Below, in pieces: positions 25,776 to 36,868 of a stretch of 64,000 nucleotides of DNA. The translations under genes and the position numbers were made by a program. Under the pieces are notes generated by a model. That model did not search any database, was not told where the DNA came from, and worked only from the letters and a program-made list of their open reading frames with translations. This DNA is from an uncultured Woeseiaceae bacterium. Lineage in GTDB: Bacteria; Pseudomonadota; Gammaproteobacteria; Steroidobacterales; Woeseiaceae. Numbering within the stretch: the stretch's first letter is position 1; each line of letters begins with the position of its first letter. The stretch spans positions 1 through 64,000 of the forward strand of contig CALZMQ010000001.1 of NCBI GenBank assembly GCA_945788625.1, given 5' to 3'.

Positions 25776-26339
25776 TCAGGGCTGGTCACTGATTATAAAG
25801 GGCCAGGCCGCCCTAAGGTAGATGATCATCGACCAGATCGTCATGATTGCCGCCAGCACCAGCAGGACGAAACCCACCGCGTAGACGTCAATGCCGAACA
25901 ACGGGTTCTTGTACACCATGAACGCGATACCGAACATCTGCAGCGTGGTCTTGACCTTGCCGGCCACCGATACCTTGACATTGGCCCGCTCGCCGATGGT
26001 CGCCATCCATTCCCGCAGCGCCGAAATCGTGATTTCACGCCCGATAATGATCATCGCGATTATGTCCTCGAACCAGCCCGACTCGGCCTGCACCAGCATG
26101 ACGAGCACGATGGCAACCATGAGCTTGTCGGCTACCGGGTCCAGAAACTCACCGAAACGCGATGTCTGGTGGAATTTCCGTGCCACCCAGCCGTCGATAA
26201 AATCGGTGACCGCGGCAATACCGAACAACACCGCCGCGATCGGGCGGGCATTGGGAATCGGGCTGTAGAAACAAATGACGACGGCGGGAATCGCCGCAAT
26301 TCGAAACAGGGTCAACAGGATCGCGAGATTGATCTTCAA
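25776..26339 (-). CDS. pgsA: CDP-diacylglycerol--glycerol-3-phosphate 3-phosphatidyltransferase
   Basis: This 187-residue integral membrane enzyme makes phosphatidylglycerol phosphate, the committed step to phosphatidylglycerol and cardiolipin. The CDP-alcohol phosphotransferase signature DG-x2-AR-x8-G-x3-D-x3-D is intact at residues 49-71 (DGWVARKF, then GEFLDPVADKL). The N-terminus MKINLAILLTLFRIAAIPAV is typical. The start is TTG with AAGAG upstream. It follows uvrC by 18 bases, an arrangement (uvrC-pgsA then tRNA-Gly) conserved in gammaproteobacteria. Confidence 0.96.
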   Translation of the reverse strand: MKINLAILLTLFRIAAIPAVVICFYSPIPNARPIAAVLFGIAAVTDFIDGWVARKFHQTSRFGEFLDPVADKLMVAIVLVMLVQAESGWFEDIIAMIIIGREITISALREWMATIGERANVKVSVAGKVKTTLQMFGIAFMVYKNPLFGIDVYAVGFVLLVLAAIMTIWSMIIYLRAAWPFIISDQP

Positions 26340-26357
26340 CGGGCCACTCTTTTCTTG

Positions 26358-28211
26358 TTATGGGGTATCGAGGTGCAGGTCATTGTATATCGTTTCGGCC
26401 AATGCGCGACTTATGCCCGCCACCTGGGCCAGATCGTCCACACCCGCGCCGATTACGCCTTGCAGTCCGCCGAACTGGCGCAGCAGTTCGCGCCTTTTTT
26501 TTGGTCCAAGGCCCGGTATCTGTTCCAGCCGCGAGGTCTTGCGCGCTTTGGCGCGCCTCTGCCGGTGTCCCGTAATGGCGAAGCGGTGCGCTTCGTCACG
26601 GATTTGCTGGATCAACAGCAGTGCCGTCGAATCCGCCGGCATGTCCAGCGGCCTGTCGTCGCCGGGTCTGAACAAGCGTTCCGCACCCGCCCGGCGCGCC
26701 CTGCCCTTGGCGACCGCGACCACCGTCAGCCAGCCGAGTTCCAGTTCGTCGAGGACCGTCATGGCCTCCGCAAGCTGCCCCTTGCCGCCGTCGACGAGCA
26801 GCACGTCGGGCATTGGAACCTCGCCCTTTTTCACGCGCTGATATCGCCTTCGCAGCGCCTCCGCCATCGCTCCGTAGTCGTCCCCCGCTGCGTCGGGGCT
26901 GAGATTAAAGCGGCGGTAATCGCTCTTCATCGGGCCCGCCGTATTGAAGACGACACAGGAGGCGACCGTCGCCTCACCCGAAGTATGACTGACATCGAAG
27001 CACTCCAGCCGTTGCGGCGCTTCGTCGAGACCCAGCGCGTCCCCCAACGCGGCAAACTGCCGGCGAATGGTGGCATTGCTGGCAGCTTTCAGGCCCAGTC
27101 CCTGTTCTGCATTCGTTCGCGCCATCTTCAACCAGCGCGCCCGGTCGCCACGAACGCGAGACCGCAAAGCCACCTTGTGGCCGGAACGCTCCGTGAGTTC
27201 GAGTTGCAGCAACTCGGCATCGTCGATCTCGAGTTCCATGACGATTTCCGCAGGCGCATCGCGGCCCAGGTAGTACTGCGCGACGAAGCCGTTGAGGATC
27301 TTCTGCTTGTCGGTCTCGCCCGGCAGCCGGGGGAAATGGTCGCGGCTGCCGACGAGGGTGCCGTTGCGTATGAACATGACGGATACGCAGTGGATGGCGC
27401 CGTTGGATGCAAACCCCAGGATATCGAGGTCCTTGTTGTCGCGGCGTTTCACGAGCTGCCGTGCCTCGACTTCCTTGAGTCGGGTAATCTGGTCCCTGAA
27501 GCGTGCGGCCTGCTCGTAGTCGAGTGCCTCCGCCGCGCGTTCCATTCGCGCGACGAACGTATTCACGACCTTCTTGTTCTTGCCCTCCAGGAACTGTATC
27601 GCGGCGTCGATGTCGTCGCGGTATTGCTCCCGGGAGATCAGATCGACACACGGAGCCGTGCAGCGCTTGATCTGGTATTGCAGGCAAGGCCTCGTACGAT
27701 TGCTGAAAAAACTGTTCTCGCAATTGCGTATGAGGAACAGCTTCTGTAACTCGCTCAAGGTCTGCCGGACACCCCTGGCACTCGGGTAAGGACCGAAGTA
27801 TCGTCCTTTGCCGCGTCGCGCACCGCGGTGAAACTTCAGCCTCGGAAACGGGTGGTCGGTCGACGCATATATATAGGGATAACTCTTGTCGTCGCGAAGC
27901 AGCACGTTGAATCGCGGCTTGTGCCGCTTGATCAGGCTGTACTCGAGCAGGAGCGCCTCTGCTTCCGTGTTGGCAACCGTCACCTCGACACGTGCCACCT
28001 GCTCCATCATGGCGATCGTTTTGGGTGCCGCCTGCGCGCGGTGGAAGTAGCTCGATACCCGTTTTTTGAGATCACGCGCCTTGCCGACGTAAATGACCTT
28101 GTGCTTCGCGTTCAGCATCAGGTAGACGCCGGGACGGTGCGTCAGGCTACGAAGAAACGGCTTGATCTCGAACGGCGCGGCGTCGCTCACAGCGCGGGCA
28201 CTCCCTGTCAC
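26358..28211 (-). CDS. uvrC: Excinuclease ABC subunit C
   Basis: This 617-residue protein makes the two incisions of nucleotide excision repair with UvrB. The GIY-YIG nuclease at residues 27-101 (PGVYLMLNAK, then VIYVGKARDLKKRV) cuts on the 3' side. It is followed by a UVR motif near 210-245, the UvrC/RNase H-like part (ECFDVSHTSGEATVASCVVF, PDVLLVDGGKGQL) that cuts on the 5' side, and two helix-hairpin-helix motifs near the C-terminus (LEQIPGLGPKKRRELL, GVIGAGVDDLAQVAGI). The start is GTG, overlapping the stop of the uracil-DNA glycosylase gene as GTGA, so these two repair genes are coupled. Confidence 0.97.
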   Translation of the reverse strand: MTGSARAVSDAAPFEIKPFLRSLTHRPGVYLMLNAKHKVIYVGKARDLKKRVSSYFHRAQAAPKTIAMMEQVARVEVTVANTEAEALLLEYSLIKRHKPRFNVLLRDDKSYPYIYASTDHPFPRLKFHRGARRGKGRYFGPYPSARGVRQTLSELQKLFLIRNCENSFFSNRTRPCLQYQIKRCTAPCVDLISREQYRDDIDAAIQFLEGKNKKVVNTFVARMERAAEALDYEQAARFRDQITRLKEVEARQLVKRRDNKDLDILGFASNGAIHCVSVMFIRNGTLVGSRDHFPRLPGETDKQKILNGFVAQYYLGRDAPAEIVMELEIDDAELLQLELTERSGHKVALRSRVRGDRARWLKMARTNAEQGLGLKAASNATIRRQFAALGDALGLDEAPQRLECFDVSHTSGEATVASCVVFNTAGPMKSDYRRFNLSPDAAGDDYGAMAEALRRRYQRVKKGEVPMPDVLLVDGGKGQLAEAMTVLDELELGWLTVVAVAKGRARRAGAERLFRPGDDRPLDMPADSTALLLIQQIRDEAHRFAITGHRQRRAKARKTSRLEQIPGLGPKKRRELLRQFGGLQGVIGAGVDDLAQVAGISRALAETIYNDLHLDTP

Positions 28212-28858
28212 CGAGCGGGAGCACTGTTATCCAGCAACTCCCTCACATCTGCAAATATACCGTCAAACATCTCCTCGGTGAGCCGGCGCGTATTGGTGTT
28301 GTAGCGGCTGCAATGATACGAGTCGAGCAAGTGAAAATTGCCGACGTCGTACACGGCCGCGTGGCCGAACTTGAAATCGGCCTGGCGCAAGCCGAGCGCC
28401 TTGATGATTGCGCGGTGGGCAATGCCGCCGAGTGCCATCACGACCGCGTTCTCCGGCAGAGAATCGAGTTCATTGGCAAGAAACAGGTTGCACTTGTTGA
28501 TCTCGTCGCCGACGGGCTTGTTGTCCGGCGGCAGGCATTTCACGGCATTGGTGATACGGCAGTCCACGAGTTCCAGGCCGTCATCGGCTGACTCCGAGAA
28601 ATCGCGCGTACTGAAGCCGTGCTTGTGCAGCATCTGGTAAAGCAGGATTCCCGCGTGGTCCCCGGTGAACGGGCGGCCGGTCCGATTTGCACCGTGCATG
28701 CCGGGCGCGAGCCCCACGATCAGGAAACGGGCGTCCGGTGCGCCGAACGGGGGCACCGGCCGGCAGTGGTAATCCGGGTAGCGCTCGTTAGTATCGTCGA
28801 GAAACCGGGCGAGCCGCGGGCATGCGCGGCAGGATGCATCGAAAACGGTCAATGGCAC
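28208..28858 (-). CDS. Uracil-DNA glycosylase, family 5 (UdgB-like)
   Basis: This 216-residue protein removes uracil (and, in this family, other deaminated bases) from DNA. Motif A is GLAPGMHGANRTGRPFTGD, with the alanine-proline-glycine that marks family 5 rather than family 4, and motif B is HCSRYNTNT. Cysteines CRACPRL at the N-terminus, with VDCRITNAVKCLPPDNKP further on, fit an iron-sulfur cluster. The start is GTG 28858. The gene is directly coupled to uvrC downstream, giving a repair operon udg-uvrC-pgsA. Confidence 0.88.
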   Translation of the reverse strand: MPLTVFDASCRACPRLARFLDDTNERYPDYHCRPVPPFGAPDARFLIVGLAPGMHGANRTGRPFTGDHAGILLYQMLHKHGFSTRDFSESADDGLELVDCRITNAVKCLPPDNKPVGDEINKCNLFLANELDSLPENAVVMALGGIAHRAIIKALGLRQADFKFGHAAVYDVGNFHLLDSYHCSRYNTNTRRLTEEMFDGIFADVRELLDNSAPAR

Positions 28859-28873
28859 GCTCGTGGCAGGTTC

Positions 28874-30217
28874 CTACCGGTCGCTCATGTGGCGAATTAC
28901 CGCCCTGCCGAACCCTCGCGTGCCGACCAGGCGGGCGCCGGGAATCAGCTTTTCGAGTTCCTGTTCGACTTCTTTCTTGTCGTGCGTTTTCGCCTTGCGC
29001 TTCGGTGCGCGAATGGCGGTGCGCAGGCGCGCCAGGTCGAAGGTCAGTTCGCCCGCGTGAATGGCACCGGCAACACCTTTGATAATGAGGTCGGCAGCCT
29101 CGGTCCAGCCGATGTAGCGCAGCATCATCTCGGACGACAGGATCAGCGAGCCCGGGTTGACGCGGTTCTTGCCGGCGAATCCGGGCGCCGTGCCGTGCGT
29201 CGCTTCGAATACGCCGACACCGTCACCGATGTTGCCGCCCGGCGCGATTCCGATGCCGCCCACCTGTGCCGCCAGCGCGTCGGATATGTAGTCGCCGTTC
29301 AGGTTCAGCGTCGCGATGATGTCGTAGTCCTCGGGCCGTAGCAGGATTTGTTGCAGGAAGTTGTCGGCGATCACGTCCTTGATCACGATCTCACGGCCCG
29401 TCACGGGATTCTTGAACGCAAGCCAGGGGCCACCGTCCTTTTCCGTCGCACCGAACTCTTCGCGCGCAACCTCGTAGCCCCACTGGCAGAACGCACCCTC
29501 GGTGTACTTCATGATGTTGCCTTTGTGAACCAGGGTAACCGAGCCCTGGTTGCGTTCGACGCAATGCTGAATGGCTTTGCGAACGAGGCGCTCCGAACCC
29601 TCGCGCGATACCGGCTTGATGCCGATACCCGAACTGGCCGGAAAACGTATCTCGGTGACGCCGAGTTCGGTTTGCAGGAAATGGATCAGCTTCTGCACTT
29701 CCTGCGACCCGGTCGGGTATTCGATACCGGCATAGATGTCCTCGGTGTTCTCCCTGAAGATCGTCATGTCGACGAGATCGGAGTCCTTCATCGGCGTTTC
29801 GACACCGGGGAAGTAACGGATCGGGCGCACACAGGCGTACAGGTCCATCGTCTGGCGAATCGCCACGTTGAGCGAGCGGATCCCGCCGCCCGTGGGCGTC
29901 GACAGCGGCCCCTTGATCGAGACGACAAACCTACGCATCGCGTCGAGCGTCTCGTCCGGCAGGTAGGTGTTCTCGCCGTACACTTCGGTGGCGCGTTCTC
30001 CCGCGTAGACCTTCATCCAGCGCAGGTGACGCTTGTCACCGTACGCCTGTTCGACCGCGGCTTCCGCGACATTCAGCATGACCGGCGTCACGTCGATGCC
30101 GATGCCGTCGCCCTCGATGTAAGGAATGATCGGATTGTCGGGGACGACCAGGGAATGGTCGGGGTTGGCTGCGATGGCCTCGCCATCCGCGGGCACCTCG
30201 ATGTGGTCGTAATGCAT
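28874..30217 (-). CDS. icd: NADP-dependent isocitrate dehydrogenase with C-terminal insertion
   Basis: This 447-residue TCA-cycle enzyme oxidises isocitrate to 2-oxoglutarate. The start at 30217 begins MHYDHIEVP; frame upstream to 30388 has no family similarity. Substrate-binding [18 protein letters not shown], with the regulatory serine of phosphorylatable enzymes, and [17 protein letters not shown] plus the NADP-site [12 protein letters not shown] are intact. E. coli Icd has 416 residues. The extra residues here lie between TFDLARL and [14 protein letters not shown]: a basic, helical segment ([20 protein letters not shown]). The insertion is unusual and may alter oligomerisation or regulation. 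Confidence 0.95.
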   Translation of the reverse strand: MHYDHIEVPADGEAIAANPDHSLVVPDNPIIPYIEGDGIGIDVTPVMLNVAEAAVEQAYGDKRHLRWMKVYAGERATEVYGENTYLPDETLDAMRRFVVSIKGPLSTPTGGGIRSLNVAIRQTMDLYACVRPIRYFPGVETPMKDSDLVDMTIFRENTEDIYAGIEYPTGSQEVQKLIHFLQTELGVTEIRFPASSGIGIKPVSREGSERLVRKAIQHCVERNQGSVTLVHKGNIMKYTEGAFCQWGYEVAREEFGATEKDGGPWLAFKNPVTGREIVIKDVIADNFLQQILLRPEDYDIIATLNLNGDYISDALAAQVGGIGIAPGGNIGDGVGVFEATHGTAPGFAGKNRVNPGSLILSSEMMLRYIGWTEAADLIIKGVAGAIHAGELTFDLARLRTAIRAPKRKAKTHDKKEVEQELEKLIPGARLVGTRGFGRAVIRHMSDR

Positions 30218-30317
30218 ATCATTCTCAGGGGAATTCTGTGGGCGTGCATTGTACAGATCGCTCAGGATTGGGCAATGTAGGCCAGTGGCGTGCCGCCCCA
30301 ACGTGAGCGTTTGCTTA

Positions 30318-30884
30318 ATGCCCCTGATTCTCTTCAACAAACCCTTCCAGGTGCTTTGCCAGTTCCGGGATACCGGGGGCCGCGCCACGCTGGGCGACTA
30401 CATCGACGTGCCGGACGTATATCCCGCCGGCCGCCTCGATTTCGACAGCGAGGGACTCCTGCTGCTGACCGACGACGGCAAATTGCAGGCGCGCATCAGT
30501 CAGCCGCGGTCGAAGATTTCAAAGGTCTATCGGGCCCAGGTGGAAGGAAACGCAAGCGAAGCGCAACTCGCTGAGCTTTGCATGGGCGTCCGGCTCAAGG
30601 ACGGAATGGCCCGGGCCCTGGCAACCCGCCCCATCGATGAACCGGATAAGCTCTGGCCACGGGACCCGCCGATCCGCTACCGGGCAAGCGTGCCGGACTG
30701 CTGGATTGAAGTGTCGATCGCCGAAGGCCGCAACCGGCAGGTCAGGCGCATGACGGCGGCCGTCGGGTTGCCTACGCTGCGCCTGATCAGGTACTCGATC
30801 GGGCCCTTTGCGCTCGAGGGGCTGCAGCCGGGAGAGCATCGGCAGATACCGAATGAGAAAGCGTGGCGGCTGTTGTCCGAATGA
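30318..30884 (+). CDS. rluE: RluE-type 23S rRNA pseudouridine synthase
   Basis: This 188-residue enzyme belongs to the RsuA/RluE family, with the catalytic aspartate in [18 protein letters not shown]. Typical later motifs are [13 protein letters not shown] and [19 protein letters not shown]. It has no S4 domain, as expected for RluE, which in E. coli modifies U2457 of 23S rRNA. ATG 30318 is the first methionine at the conserved start ([10 protein letters not shown]). It is divergent from icd and convergent with the DAHP synthase gene. The exact target base is inferred from family. Confidence 0.88.
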   Translation: MPLILFNKPFQVLCQFRDTGGRATLGDYIDVPDVYPAGRLDFDSEGLLLLTDDGKLQARISQPRSKISKVYRAQVEGNASEAQLAELCMGVRLKDGMARALATRPIDEPDKLWPRDPPIRYRASVPDCWIEVSIAEGRNRQVRRMTAAVGLPTLRLIRYSIGPFALEGLQPGEHRQIPNEKAWRLLSE

Positions 30885-30902
30885 GGCTGTAATCGCGGCT
30901 GG

Positions 30903-30950
30903 GTCGCTCTCGCACGTCCATGTGCTTCGCGACACAAGGCCATCCTGGCC
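30903..30950. repeat. Nested inverted repeats between convergent genes
   Basis: GTCGC (30903-30907) pairs with GCGAC (30929-30933) around CAC/GTG. It is followed by a second hairpin GGCCA-TCC-TGGCC (30938-30950) and AAAAAG. The position between the convergent rluE and DAHP synthase genes fits a repeat cluster or weak bidirectional terminator. There is no proper T run. Confidence 0.35.
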
Positions 30951-30962
30951 AAAAAGTCGTAC

Positions 30963-32318
30963 CTACGAGCCGTTCTTCAAACCCGCGATACGCATCGCCA
31001 CTTCCATCGCCTGCTCGTAATTCAGCCGCGGGTCCACCGTCGATTTATAGGCGCGTGCGAGATCGCCATCGGTCAGGCCGCGGGCACCGCCGGTGCACTC
31101 CGTTACGTTTTCACCGGTGAGTTCAAGGTGCACCCCGCCAAGGTAACTGCCCATCGACTCGTGTACCTTGAAGGCCGACTCCAGCTCGGAAATGATGTTG
31201 TCGAAGCGTCTCGTCTTGGTGCCGTCGGCAGTACTTTCCGTATTGCCGTGCATCGGGTCACTAACCCAGAGTACCGGCGAGCCGGTCTCGCGTACGGCCG
31301 TGATGAGATCGGGCAGGTGATCCTCGATTGCCTTGGCGCCGAAGCGGTGTATCAGCGTCAACCGGCCCGGCTCATTGTTCGGATTGAGCACACGTATCAG
31401 GTCCTGGATCCACTCGCGGGTCATCCCCTGGCCCACCTTGATGCCGATCGGATTGGCGATGCCGCGGAAATATTCGACGTGGGCGCCGTCGAGCTGAGCC
31501 GTACGCATCCCGACCCAGGGAAAATGCGTCGTCAGGTTGTACCAGCGTTCGCGACGGTCCAGGTAACGGGTCTGCGCCTGCTCATAGTGCAGGTGCAAGC
31601 CCTCGTGCGCGGCGTAGATGTCCGCGCGTTGCGTGCGGTGAAACTGGCGCCCGGACACGGTTTCGAGAAAGTCCAGCGAATCCGAGATCGACGAGACAAT
31701 AGAGTGGTACTCGGCCGCGGCAGGTGAATGGCCCACCCAGCCGAGGTCCCAGTACTCCGGGTGGTGAAGATCGGCAAAGCCGCCGTCGATGAGCGAGCGC
31801 ACGAAATTCAGCGTCAGCGCCGCCCGTTCGTAGCCGCGCAGGATCATCTGCGGATCGGGAATACGCTCGTGCGGCGTAAACCCGCTGCGATTGACGAGGT
31901 CGCCGCGAAAACTCGGCAGTGTCTTGCCGTCGCGCGTCTCGGTATCCGCCGAACGGGGTTTGGCGTACTGGCCGGCCATGCGGCCTATCCGCACCACGGG
32001 CTTTTTCAGCCCGTAGATCATGAGCAGGCTCATCTGCAGCAGGATCTTGAGCTTGTCGACGATGTTCTCGGAAGTGCATTCGTCGAAGGTCTCGGCACAG
32101 TCGCCGCCCTGCAGCACGAAAGCCTCTCCCCGCTGCGCCTTCGCGATCTGTTCCTTGAGCGCATCGACCTCCCACGAGGTCGTGATCGGCGGCAGCCGGC
32201 TCAGCTCGCCCACGATGCGATCGAGCGCCGCCTTGTCGGGGTAGGACGCCTGTTGCGATGCCGCGAAACCCTGCCAGCTCGCGGGATGCCATTCGTTTTT
32301 CGGTACGGATCTGCTCAT
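30963..32318 (-). CDS. Class II 3-deoxy-7-phosphoheptulonate synthase
   Basis: This 451-residue enzyme condenses phosphoenolpyruvate and erythrose 4-phosphate, the first step of the shikimate pathway. It is the plant-like class II type: EWHPASWQGFAASQQASYPD, FVLQGGDCAETFDECTSENI, RIGRMAGQYAKPRS, DPMHGNTESTADGTKTRRF and GGVHLELTGENVTECTGGA. The start at 32318 begins MSRSVPKNEW, the usual class II N-terminus; the TTG extension to 32372 looks spurious. It stands alone, not in a trp or aro operon. Confidence 0.95.
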   Translation of the reverse strand: MSRSVPKNEWHPASWQGFAASQQASYPDKAALDRIVGELSRLPPITTSWEVDALKEQIAKAQRGEAFVLQGGDCAETFDECTSENIVDKLKILLQMSLLMIYGLKKPVVRIGRMAGQYAKPRSADTETRDGKTLPSFRGDLVNRSGFTPHERIPDPQMILRGYERAALTLNFVRSLIDGGFADLHHPEYWDLGWVGHSPAAAEYHSIVSSISDSLDFLETVSGRQFHRTQRADIYAAHEGLHLHYEQAQTRYLDRRERWYNLTTHFPWVGMRTAQLDGAHVEYFRGIANPIGIKVGQGMTREWIQDLIRVLNPNNEPGRLTLIHRFGAKAIEDHLPDLITAVRETGSPVLWVSDPMHGNTESTADGTKTRRFDNIISELESAFKVHESMGSYLGGVHLELTGENVTECTGGARGLTDGDLARAYKSTVDPRLNYEQAMEVAMRIAGLKNGS

Positions 32319-32485
32319 ATTGTCGCGGACTATGCCACGGCCTTCCATCGGGCTCAAAAGTTTCTCATGCAATCAGTGATTTAGGAGCGCGTCTTGAAAG
32401 CTCCTGGAACACCATTCACAGGGTATGGAATCCCATTGATGACATTGGCACAATGCGCCTCCCAGTCACGACCGGCAGCTAAGAA

Positions 32486-34004
<1,519 letters not shown>

Positions 34005-34009
<5 letters not shown>

Positions 34010-34048
34010 GAGCGGCCTACGTGCCCTTGGGGTATTCCAGCCGCGATC
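34005..34048. repeat. REP-like sequence with inserted centre
   Basis: GTAGGAGCGGC (34006-34016) and CAGCCGCGATC (34038-34048) are the two halves of the GTAGGAGCGGCTT-AGCCGCGA type of extragenic palindrome known from Pseudomonas and Xanthomonas relatives. Here they are separated by about 20 unrelated bases. The repeat overlaps the stop codon of the dehydrogenase gene. Confidence 0.35.
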
Positions 34049-34055
34049 AAACCAA

Positions 34056-34538
34056 TTACAGTTTTTCGAAACGGTTCCTGGCGCGGTTCTTACGGACCGC
34101 CCCGGCTTCGAACACCTGTCCGCTCATCGCGATGTACACGCCGGGACTCGCGACCTGCGCGGTCGCCACGGCCATACCGACATTGAAAACTGCATCGGTG
34201 GTCTTGAAACGCGCCGGTGTCAGGGCGCCCGTCAACACGATGGTTTTACCAGGTAAGCCGCGGAGCACTTCTGCGGTCTGCGGCATCGAGTCCGTGCCGT
34301 GCGTTATTACATAGCGTTCGGCATCGTCTTTTTCGATGTAGCTTCGTAATGCGGAGCGGTCGTCATCGTCTATTTCCAGGCTGTCCTTGTGCATTAATGC
34401 AACGATGTCGTGCTCGAACTGCACGAGGCCTTCGCCGAGAATATGGTGCACCTGGGACTCGCCGACTTCGAACTGGCTCAGATCGTCGAAATAAATCTTG
34501 TCGATGGTCCCGCCGGTGGTAATAAATCGAATGAACAT
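34056..34538 (-). CDS. Single-domain asparaginase-like protein
   Basis: This 160-residue protein equals only the N-terminal domain of type I/II L-asparaginases. Both catalytic threonine motifs are present: FITTGGTIDKIYF near residue 7 and YVITHGTDSMPQTAEVL near residue 82, with the KTIVLTGAL strand after. The C-terminal domain that normally completes the dimer site is missing, with no frameshift to explain it. Stand-alone proteins of this length occur in several gammaproteobacteria. ATG 34538 (MFIRFIT) is preferred over the upstream start at 34574. Activity is uncertain. Confidence 0.82.
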   Translation of the reverse strand: MFIRFITTGGTIDKIYFDDLSQFEVGESQVHHILGEGLVQFEHDIVALMHKDSLEIDDDDRSALRSYIEKDDAERYVITHGTDSMPQTAEVLRGLPGKTIVLTGALTPARFKTTDAVFNVGMAVATAQVASPGVYIAMSGQVFEAGAVRKNRARNRFEKL

Positions 34539-34633
34539 CGTGCCTGTACGCGCGCCAATTGAGGGCGATAGCATGCCAGCAGTGGCTGTGAATCAAAAGC
34601 ACGAATAGGCCGCCGCGGCGTTGGCGAGACTGG

Positions 34634-34639
34634 TATCAT
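34634..34639 (+). promoter_or_regulatory. -10-like hexamer TATCAT placed for a leaderless transcript
   Basis: TATCAT is followed by six bases (CGTTAC) and ATG 34646, so transcription would begin at the start codon. No ribosome binding site precedes this ATG. Confidence 0.35.
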
Positions 34640-34645
34640 CGTTAC

Positions 34646-36070
34646 ATGGACGCTTACGGTCGACTGACTTGCCGGCTGCATGGCCTGCCGGCGATACTCG
34701 CACTGCTCCTGACGACGCTCGGGAGCGCCTTTTCAGCCGCCTGGGCGGCAGACGTCGTCGAACTCGAGATCAGTGGGGGGATCGGTGTCGCAACGGCCGA
34801 ATACCTGATCAGTGGCATCGAGCACGCCGAGGAGATCGACGCCGAACTCGTCATCGTCAACATGGACACGCCCGGCGGGCTAATGAAGCCGATGCGTGAC
34901 ATTATCCAGCAGATTCTCAATTCATCGGTACCCGTGGTCACCTACGTGACTCCTGCGGGGGCGCGTGCCGACAGCGCCGGCACCTACATCCTGCTGGCGA
35001 GCCACGTGGCGGCGATGACGCCGACGACACACCTCGGCGCGGCAACGCCGGTGCCGCTGGGCGGCAATGAACCGCCCGCGCCGCCAGCCGGCGACCCTGA
35101 AGACAGCGAGGATGGTGAAGACGACGACGCCACCAAACCCGCGCCGCCCTCCGGCAACGCCATGGATCGCAAGGTAATGAACGATGCCGTCGCCTATATT
35201 CGTGGTCTCGCCGAACGCCATGGCCGCAATGCGGACTGGGCGGAAAAAGCAGTCACCGAAGCGGCGACGCTGACAGCATCCGAAGCGCTGGAGAAAAACG
35301 TCATCGAGTTCATCGCCGCAAACCGTGATGAACTGCTCGAGCGTATCGACGGTCACGAAGTCGAAATATTCGGCGAGACGAGAGTACTCGAGACCGAGAA
35401 TGCCCGCGTCGAAGCCTACGAGCCCAACTGGCGCATCAAGCTCCTTGAGGTCATCTCGAACCCGGAGATCGTGTTGTTGCTGGGCCTGATCGGCCTCTAT
35501 GGTCTCATGTATGAAGGTTGGAACCCCGGCGCGATAGTCCCCGGTGTCGTTGGAGTGATTTGCCTGCTGCTCGCGGCCTATGCCTTGCAGGTATTGCCGG
35601 TGAATTACGCGGGTCTCCTGCTTATATTCTTAGGCGTCGGGCTGATGGTCGCGGAAGCGTACGCACCCAGCTTCGGTGCTCTCGGGCTCGGCGGCATTGC
35701 CGCGTTTATCTTCGGAGCAATCATGATGTTCGACACGGGCGTGCCCGGCTTCGGCATTTCCATCGTCTTTGTCTCGATACTGGCGCTCGTATTCGCCCTG
35801 TTGCTGATCTGGCTGCTCGGTTTCATCCTGAAGCTGCGTCGCCGCGGTGCCGTGACCGGAGCAGATTCGATCGTCGGCGGCGTTGCGACCGCCCTCGAGG
35901 ATTTTTCCGGCGAGGGGACTGTATGGCTCGAGGGAGAAGCCTGGCACGCGCACAGTGCCGTTCCCGTGTCCAAAGACGACGAAGTCGTCGTGCGCGCGAT
36001 GAAAGGGCTCGTGCTCCACATCGAACCGGTCGCCAAGAGCGCCGAGGCAGACACCCAGCTTCAAACCTGA
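34646..36070 (+). CDS. NfeD-family membrane-bound serine protease (ClpP-class)
   Basis: This 474-residue protein is of the long NfeD type. A signal peptide ends near SAAWAA. A periplasmic ClpP-like protease domain has NMDTPGGLMKPMRDI, nucleophile serine in GARADSAGTYILLAS and the partner lysine probably in MDRKVMNDAV. Four to six membrane helices follow (LLLGLIGLYGLMYEGW, LLIFLGVGLMVAEAYAP), and a C-terminal OB-fold domain (VWLEGEAWHAHSAVPVSKDD). A proline- and acid-rich insertion at residues 137-170 is longer than usual. It pairs with the stomatin gene 15 bases downstream; such proteases cleave the hydrophobic C-terminus of stomatins. Confidence 0.92.
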   Translation: MDAYGRLTCRLHGLPAILALLLTTLGSAFSAAWAADVVELEISGGIGVATAEYLISGIEHAEEIDAELVIVNMDTPGGLMKPMRDIIQQILNSSVPVVTYVTPAGARADSAGTYILLASHVAAMTPTTHLGAATPVPLGGNEPPAPPAGDPEDSEDGEDDDATKPAPPSGNAMDRKVMNDAVAYIRGLAERHGRNADWAEKAVTEAATLTASEALEKNVIEFIAANRDELLERIDGHEVEIFGETRVLETENARVEAYEPNWRIKLLEVISNPEIVLLLGLIGLYGLMYEGWNPGAIVPGVVGVICLLLAAYALQVLPVNYAGLLLIFLGVGLMVAEAYAPSFGALGLGGIAAFIFGAIMMFDTGVPGFGISIVFVSILALVFALLLIWLLGFILKLRRRGAVTGADSIVGGVATALEDFSGEGTVWLEGEAWHAHSAVPVSKDDEVVVRAMKGLVLHIEPVAKSAEADTQLQT

Positions 36071-36085
36071 CAGAGGAGTCTCTAG

Positions 36086-36859
36086 ATGGAACTTGCAACT
36101 ATCACGGTCATCCTGGCCGTACTTATCGTGCTGCTGAGCAACATGATCAAGATTCTCAAGGAATTCGAGCGCGGCGTTGTGTTCTTCCTCGGTCGCTTCC
36201 AGAGAGTCAAAGGACCGGGCCTCATCATCCTGATCCCGTTTATCCAGAAGATGATCAAGGTCGACCTGCGCGTCATCGTACTGGATGTGCCGACACAGGA
36301 CGTCATCTCTCGGGACAACGTCTCGGTGAAGGTCAATGCTGTCATCTACTTCCGCATCGTCGATCCCGAGAAAGCCATCATCAGGGTCGCCAATGTATTC
36401 GAAGCGACCAGCCAGTTGTCGCAGACGACCCTGCGTTCGGTCCTGGGCCAGCACGAACTGGATGACATGCTCGCGGAACGCGACAAGCTCAATACGGACA
36501 TCCAGAACCTGCTGGATGCGCGAACTGACAACTGGGGTATCAAGGTAGCCAACGTCGAAATCAAACACGTCGACCTCGACGAGAGCATGATCAGGGCGAT
36601 TGCGCAGCAGGCAGAAGCCGAGCGTGCCCGGCGCGCCAAGATCATCAACGCCGAGGCTGAGAAACAGGCGGCGCAGATGCTGGCCGAAGCGGCAAGAATG
36701 CTGGCGCAGGAAGAGCAGGCGCTGCAGCTTCGCTACCTGCAGACGTTGAAGGAAATCGCGAACGAGAAGACCAATACCATCGTGTTCCCGTTGCCGCTGG
36801 AACTCGTGGAACCGCTGGTCAATTTGACGAAGGCAGCAAGCGAACGGGCGCGTACCTGA
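36086..36859 (+). CDS. Stomatin/slipin (SPFH/band 7 membrane protein)
   Basis: This 257-residue protein has an N-terminal membrane helix ([16 protein letters not shown]), an SPFH domain ([53 protein letters not shown]) and a coiled coil of alanine and glutamate ([20 protein letters not shown]). The end, [16 protein letters not shown], is the hydrophobic tail cut by NfeD-type proteases in archaeal homologs. GAGGAG lies eight bases before the ATG. It forms large oligomers and organises membrane microdomains, and acts with the NfeD protease encoded just upstream. Confidence 0.93.
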   Translation: MELATITVILAVLIVLLSNMIKILKEFERGVVFFLGRFQRVKGPGLIILIPFIQKMIKVDLRVIVLDVPTQDVISRDNVSVKVNAVIYFRIVDPEKAIIRVANVFEATSQLSQTTLRSVLGQHELDDMLAERDKLNTDIQNLLDARTDNWGIKVANVEIKHVDLDESMIRAIAQQAEAERARRAKIINAEAEKQAAQMLAEAARMLAQEEQALQLRYLQTLKEIANEKTNTIVFPLPLELVEPLVNLTKAASERART

Positions 36860-36868
36860 CGGGCGCGA

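Noticed and set aside
25731-27749. Plus-strand frame of 672 codons across pgsA and uvrC
   Set aside because: It is antisense to two well-identified genes and crosses the boundary between them.
30938-30957. Hairpin plus AAAAA as a terminator for rluE
   Set aside because: The run after the stem is A rather than T on the gene strand, so it does not fit rho-independent termination for either gene.
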